Below, in pieces: positions 5,611 to 8,202 of a DNA stretch of 8,202 nt. The notes beneath the pieces were generated by a model, which saw nothing but the letters and a program-made list of their open reading frames with translations, searched no databases and was not told the origin of the DNA. The number at the start of each line of letters is the position of its first letter. Within the stretch, counting starts at the first letter, position 1. The DNA is taken from the NCBI GenBank assembly GCA_031278025.1, contig JAITLF010000104.1, positions 1-8,202 of the forward strand, read 5' to 3'. The stretch is from Treponema sp. (GTDB lineage Bacteria > Spirochaetota > Spirochaetia > Treponematales > Breznakiellaceae). The position numbers and the translations under genes are program-made.

Positions 5611-6678
5611 TCAGCAGACTCTCACCGCCTCCTCAAACAGGGCGCGGATATTCCCGGGCGGCACATCGTCCAGGATGGCTTCGTGGCTGGGGGAGATGAT
5701 GAGGCCGGTAGGAAACAGTTCCCGCAGTTCCCGTACCTTGTCCTTCACATCCTCCGGCGCGCCGTGAACCAGAAGCTGCTGGGTATCAACGCCGCCGCAG
5801 AAGGAAACCCTGTCCCCGTAACGCGCGCGCAAATTAGCCGCGTCCATGCCGGCGGCCAGGGCCTGAATCGGATGAATCGCGTCCACGCCGGCTTCGATCA
5901 TATCGGGGATGGCATCGGCCACGGAACCGCAAGAATGGTAGATAACCTTGAGGCCGTAGCTGTGGGCCTGTTCTACCAGGGCACGGCAACCAGGAATAAC
6001 GAAACGGCGTATCAGGGCCAGTGAAACCAAAAGGCCGCGCTGGGTCCCCACATCATCTCCTATGAGGACCGCGTGAAGGTGTCTTCCCCCTTTCCGGGCG
6101 GAACTTGCGGGGCCACATACGGCTTTGTAGAAAACCTCATTGGCCCGCAGAAAAAAATCCATAATCCTGTTATCTACCGCTTCGACAAGTTCGGGGTTGG
6201 AAACCATGTTCATCAGCGCGGTTTCCATGCCAAAGGAGGCGCAAGTATTTTGAAAGTGGGTGGACCAGAGGACCCCAAGAACCGCCTTATCTTCCGGCGA
6301 CTGCTCCACAAGGTGGCGGCACTCCTCCGGGTCGATATATTTTTCCGGTTCGGGCCACTTGAAAAAGGTCAGGTCTTCCGCCGTTTCGCAGTTCTTGAAA
6401 CAGCCGTCTGCGGTAAGGGTCCGGCCGGCAATGCGGACCTTGCCATCCTGGTACCAGTCAAAGGCGGAACTAATGGAATTGGAGTAATCCGACCTGTACG
6501 GAATAGCGACAGAATAAAAATCGTCTCCCACCGCCAGTTTCAGCTCACGGAGATTGTCAACCCCATACTCGGCAAAGAGGCCCGGCTGGGCCTGGGGGCT
6601 AGGAATCCCGAGCCATGCCGCCGGACGGTCAACCGGCCGCCGTTCAATAGTCGCGTAAAAACGTTCAATACTATTCAC
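5611..6678 (-). CDS. Uroporphyrinogen decarboxylase (URO-D) superfamily protein, MtaA/CmuA-like methyltransferase
   Basis: This 355-residue (beta/alpha)8-barrel protein is of the usual length for MtaA/MtbA/CmuA-type enzymes, which transfer methyl groups between a corrinoid protein and a thiol. The zinc motif is present: His248-Ser-Cys250-Gly (VIYHSCGSVADAIP) and Cys294 (VSFCGGVD), the H-x-C...C pattern of the methyltransferase branch rather than haem-biosynthetic HemE. GDDVGTQ (207-213) and the C-terminal DDVPPGNIRALFEEA match the family. The start is GTG at 6678-6676, preceded on the coding strand by AGGAGTTAGGGG as ribosome site. It lies 26 bases downstream of the 435-residue paralogue and should be co-transcribed with it. 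No corrinoid-binding protein is in the window, so the methyl donor is unknown; demethylation of methoxylated or methylated compounds is a plausible role. Confidence 0.9.
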   Translation of the reverse strand: MNSIERFYATIERRPVDRPAAWLGIPSPQAQPGLFAEYGVDNLRELKLAVGDDFYSVAIPYRSDYSNSISSAFDWYQDGKVRIAGRTLTADGCFKNCETAEDLTFFKWPEPEKYIDPEECRHLVEQSPEDKAVLGVLWSTHFQNTCASFGMETALMNMVSNPELVEAVDNRIMDFFLRANEVFYKAVCGPASSARKGGRHLHAVLIGDDVGTQRGLLVSLALIRRFVIPGCRALVEQAHSYGLKVIYHSCGSVADAIPDMIEAGVDAIHPIQALAAGMDAANLRARYGDRVSFCGGVDTQQLLVHGAPEDVKDKVRELRELFPTGLIISPSHEAILDDVPPGNIRALFEEAVRVC

Positions 6679-6684
6679 TTTTTA

Positions 6685-6703
6685 CCCCTAACTCCTAACT
6701 CCC
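6685..6703. repeat. Short tandem repeat carrying a ribosome binding site
   Basis: Two adjacent copies of CCTAACT (6687-6693, 6694-6700) flanked by C runs. On the coding strand this reads GGAGTTAGGAGTTAGGGG and supplies the Shine-Dalgarno for the GTG-started downstream gene. A slip of one 7-base unit would change the spacer or number of SD-like sites. Confidence 0.55.
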
Positions 6704-6704
6704 A

Positions 6705-8012
6705 TCAGTAATACCTGTCGATTACCCCGCTTACTATTCTTGTCCACTCCACCAGATTTTCCACCCGGTAATTGACGGTACTAATGTCCTTAAGGACATA
6801 TTCAAAGGGGGTGTTGTTTACCCGGCAGACCTCAATGGTTTCGGTTATTTCTTTTTCTACTACATCCGCGTTGATGTCCACCGCGACAAAGGCGGGATTG
6901 GGTTTTCGGGAAAGCACATAATCGCCGCCCGTCTGCTCGGCCTGAACGCGGAGATTGGTCCAGGGGCTGGCGCCTATCTTCCTCATATTCGGTATCTTCC
7001 GCAGATAGGGAACAAGCTGGTGCAGCGGCTCACAGCAGCCGTAATAGGAGAGGCCGCACTTTTCCATAAAGGGGCGCAAATATTGCAGGTTGAATTCCTC
7101 ATTCATGGCGGGGGAAGCGGACACAAATATCTGCGCGGTCCCGCACCACCATACATCTTTAAGCCGTACCCTGCCTTCGTCATAATCGGAAGCCGGAAGT
7201 TCACCGGTATTGGTGGGCGTACAGTTCATGTTGGGAAAACTATAGTCCAAAAGACCCAGGCTTTCCATTTGGGTATACCGGGATTCGTAGATGGCGTTAA
7301 ACTTTTTTATGGTGCTGTGGATGAGAGAAGGGTTATCCACCATATCAAGAAGGCAATTCTGTATGCCACGGAAACGGACGATAATATCCCAGGGCTGGTA
7401 GTAAATGCCGTGCCCCCGCAGTTTTACGGGAAGGATGCCGTCAAGGATCTCCGAGGCTGTCTCCAAATTCGCCGCGTCCTTTTCCGGATACGCGGTAACT
7501 TCCGGCGGCTTCAGGGCATCCAGCTTTTCCTCGCTGTCCAGTTGATCCTCGTAATGATGCGAGACTATGTTATTTTTAGAATCGGTAGCCAGCGTCTCCT
7601 CTACTATGTCGATGCCTATGCCGGTCTGGGAGAAGGTCTTGTAAACATAGTAGGCGTCTTCGGCTATCATGTCCCCCTGGAAATACTTCCACTGGAAAAG
7701 CTGCTGCCGGAAAAATGTTTCCATTTCCCTGGCCCATTCCCCCCGGCAGCGCGGGGTCAGCTCACCCGCGCCGTCAAATTCATGCCAGGGAATCTGGCCG
7801 AACCACAGAGGCGGGCGGACCTGCTTGAGGCTGTGCATGTCTTTGATCCGCCGTATTCGTTCTTCGTTTACCTCGTCCGCCGCGATTTCCGCGTAACGTT
7901 TCCCCAGTTCCCGGAGTATCTCTTTGTCCGCCGGGGAAACGAACGGCTTCTCCATCAGGGTGTCGTTCGCGGAAAAGGCCGCGAAGGGGCTTGAATTGTT
8001 TACCTGTCTCAT
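6705..8012 (-). CDS. URO-D superfamily protein, long form (435 residues)
   Basis: This is a divergent, longer member of the URO-D/methyltransferase superfamily. The opening DKEILRELGKRYAEIAADEV and RPPLWFGQIPWHEF (residues about 29-80) match a group of long URO-D-like proteins. YYGCCEPLH (around residues 327-335) lies where relatives hold HxCG, with the Cys pair probably taking the metal-ligand role. The C-terminal half has KIGASPWTN and a regular barrel pattern. The longest frame begins at ATG 8012, four bases inside the inverted-repeat arm at 8016-8044, but that N-terminus (MRQVNNSSPFAAF) looks foreign. ATG 7955 (MEKPFVSPADKEIL) is nearer the family start. Neither has a clear Shine-Dalgarno. 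A TAAAAT box at 8019-8014 could be a -10. Reaction and substrate are unknown; the tandem URO-D neighbours argue for methyl-transfer metabolism. Confidence 0.87.
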   Translation of the reverse strand: MRQVNNSSPFAAFSANDTLMEKPFVSPADKEILRELGKRYAEIAADEVNEERIRRIKDMHSLKQVRPPLWFGQIPWHEFDGAGELTPRCRGEWAREMETFFRQQLFQWKYFQGDMIAEDAYYVYKTFSQTGIGIDIVEETLATDSKNNIVSHHYEDQLDSEEKLDALKPPEVTAYPEKDAANLETASEILDGILPVKLRGHGIYYQPWDIIVRFRGIQNCLLDMVDNPSLIHSTIKKFNAIYESRYTQMESLGLLDYSFPNMNCTPTNTGELPASDYDEGRVRLKDVWWCGTAQIFVSASPAMNEEFNLQYLRPFMEKCGLSYYGCCEPLHQLVPYLRKIPNMRKIGASPWTNLRVQAEQTGGDYVLSRKPNPAFVAVDINADVVEKEITETIEVCRVNNTPFEYVLKDISTVNYRVENLVEWTRIVSGVIDRYY

Positions 8013-8015
8013 TAT

Positions 8016-8044
8016 TTTATTGGAATGCGCGGGTGTAATACCCC
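8016..8044. repeat. Right arm of 29-bp inverted repeat flanking the UroD-family gene pair
   Basis: Inverted copy of 5556-5584, 28 of 29 positions identical (a T replaces the expected A in the GGAA-GCGC region). Its inner edge is three bases from the ATG at 8012, so the repeat forms the immediate upstream region of the long URO-D gene. Outside the CCCC edge the two flanks differ and no direct target duplication is visible. Confidence 0.8.
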
Positions 8045-8147
8045 GCCCTTCAGGGCGAATTTTTTACCACCACATAGTTAGCGGGGTATGAAACCGCGCA
8101 GTATTAATAATTTCCTATCCAACGACGATACCTCGCCCTTCAGGGCG
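8028..8147. repeat. Nested hairpin region with two CGCCCTTCAGGGCG stems
   Basis: GCGCGGGTGTAATACCCCGC (8028-8047) is imperfectly inverted at 8081-8099 (GCGGGGTAT-GAAACCGCGC), so the outer end of the 29-bp arm is present a third time nearby. A 20-base unit, ATACC-C/T-CGCCCTTCAGGGCG, occurs directly at 8038-8057 and 8128-8147 with one difference, each forming a compact hairpin. The region is the whole gap between two minus-strand URO-D genes. Similar GCCCTTCAGGGC hairpins are, from memory, common at IS200/IS605-type ends, but no transposase is present. Confidence 0.65.
8044..8066 (+). terminator. Terminator-like hairpin with T run, plus orientation
   Basis: CGCCC-TTCA-GGGCG followed by AA and six T (8060-8065 region) has the form of an intrinsic terminator on the plus strand. 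All genes near it are on the minus strand, so it would block only antisense transcription, or is just part of the repeat. Confidence 0.35.
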
Positions 8148-8154
8148 GGGAGCG

Positions 8155-8202
8155 TCATTCCTCCAGCGCGGCTTCCATCATGGCGGCCACATTTTCCGGC
8201 GG
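8155..8202 (-). CDS. C-terminal end of a probable third URO-D family protein
   Basis: A minus-strand frame enters from the right edge and ends at TGA (8157-8155), giving PPENVAAMMEAALEE. This matches the common URO-D superfamily ending (PPENV followed by an amphipathic helix) and resembles DDVPPGNIRALFEEA in the complete paralogue at 5611-6678. With only 15 residues the family call rests on this motif and on the adjacent paralogues. Its stop lies 8 bases beyond the last hairpin of the spacer. Confidence 0.6.
   Translation of the reverse strand, partial: PPENVAAMMEAALEE

Noticed and set aside
5556..8044. Complete insertion sequence or composite transposon
   Set aside because: There is no transposase or recombinase frame inside, and no target-site duplication outside the arms, so only the inverted repeat is reported.
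8044..8147. CRISPR-like repeats (two CGCCCTTCAGGGCG hairpins)
   Set aside because: There are only two units, with a 70-base gap containing another inverted repeat and no regular spacing or cas gene.

Overview
The window is about 8.2 kb of moderately GC-rich bacterial DNA. Most of it is a run of metabolic genes on the minus strand, and structured repeats fill almost every intergenic gap. My best guess at the source is an anaerobic, host-associated bacterium, perhaps a Treponema-like spirochaete. The grounds are several UroD/MtaA-type methyltransferase paralogues, a small stand-alone clan AA aspartic protease and many palindromic spacers. This is inference from gene content, not from a marker gene, so confidence is modest.

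Layout on the + strand coordinates. (1) 1-1034, minus: the first 344 residues of a membrane-bound NarL/DesK-type sensor histidine kinase, cut by the left edge inside its ATPase domain, with a promoter just upstream. (2) 1152-1309: three consecutive palindromic elements. The last overlaps the 3' end of the next gene and encodes its final residues. (3) 1268-3438, minus: a two-gene translationally coupled operon of a zinc-dependent polyol-type alcohol dehydrogenase and a Gfo/Idh/MocA oxidoreductase (ATGA overlap), suited to a sugar or polyol oxidation route. (4) 3491-3700: copy A of a modular structured repeat. (5) 3702-4745, minus: an aldo/keto reductase with a near-consensus promoter that places the transcription start at or next to the start codon. 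(6) 4832-4846: a short GGGGT-CAG-ACCCC hairpin. (7) 4910-5069: copy B of the same repeat, in the same orientation, so A and B bracket the reductase. (8) 5140-5553, plus: a retropepsin-like aspartic protease, the only plus-strand gene. (9) 5556-8044: two UroD-superfamily genes (minus) bracketed by a 29-bp inverted repeat with one mismatch. (10) 8041-8147: hairpin-rich spacer. (11) 8155-8202, minus: the last 15 residues of what looks like a third UroD-family gene.

The three redox enzymes (dehydrogenase, Gfo/Idh/MocA, aldo/keto reductase) plausibly act on related carbohydrate or polyol substrates. The UroD-like proteins resemble the methyltransferase subunits that move methyl groups between corrinoid proteins and thiols, for example in demethylation of methoxylated compounds. 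No corrinoid protein is visible here, so that role is not proven.

The main points of interest are non-coding or at gene edges: the paired A/B elements, the inverted repeat around the UroD pair, a palindrome that supplies a protein C-terminus and stop codon, and promoters placed so close to start codons that the transcripts should be leaderless or nearly so.
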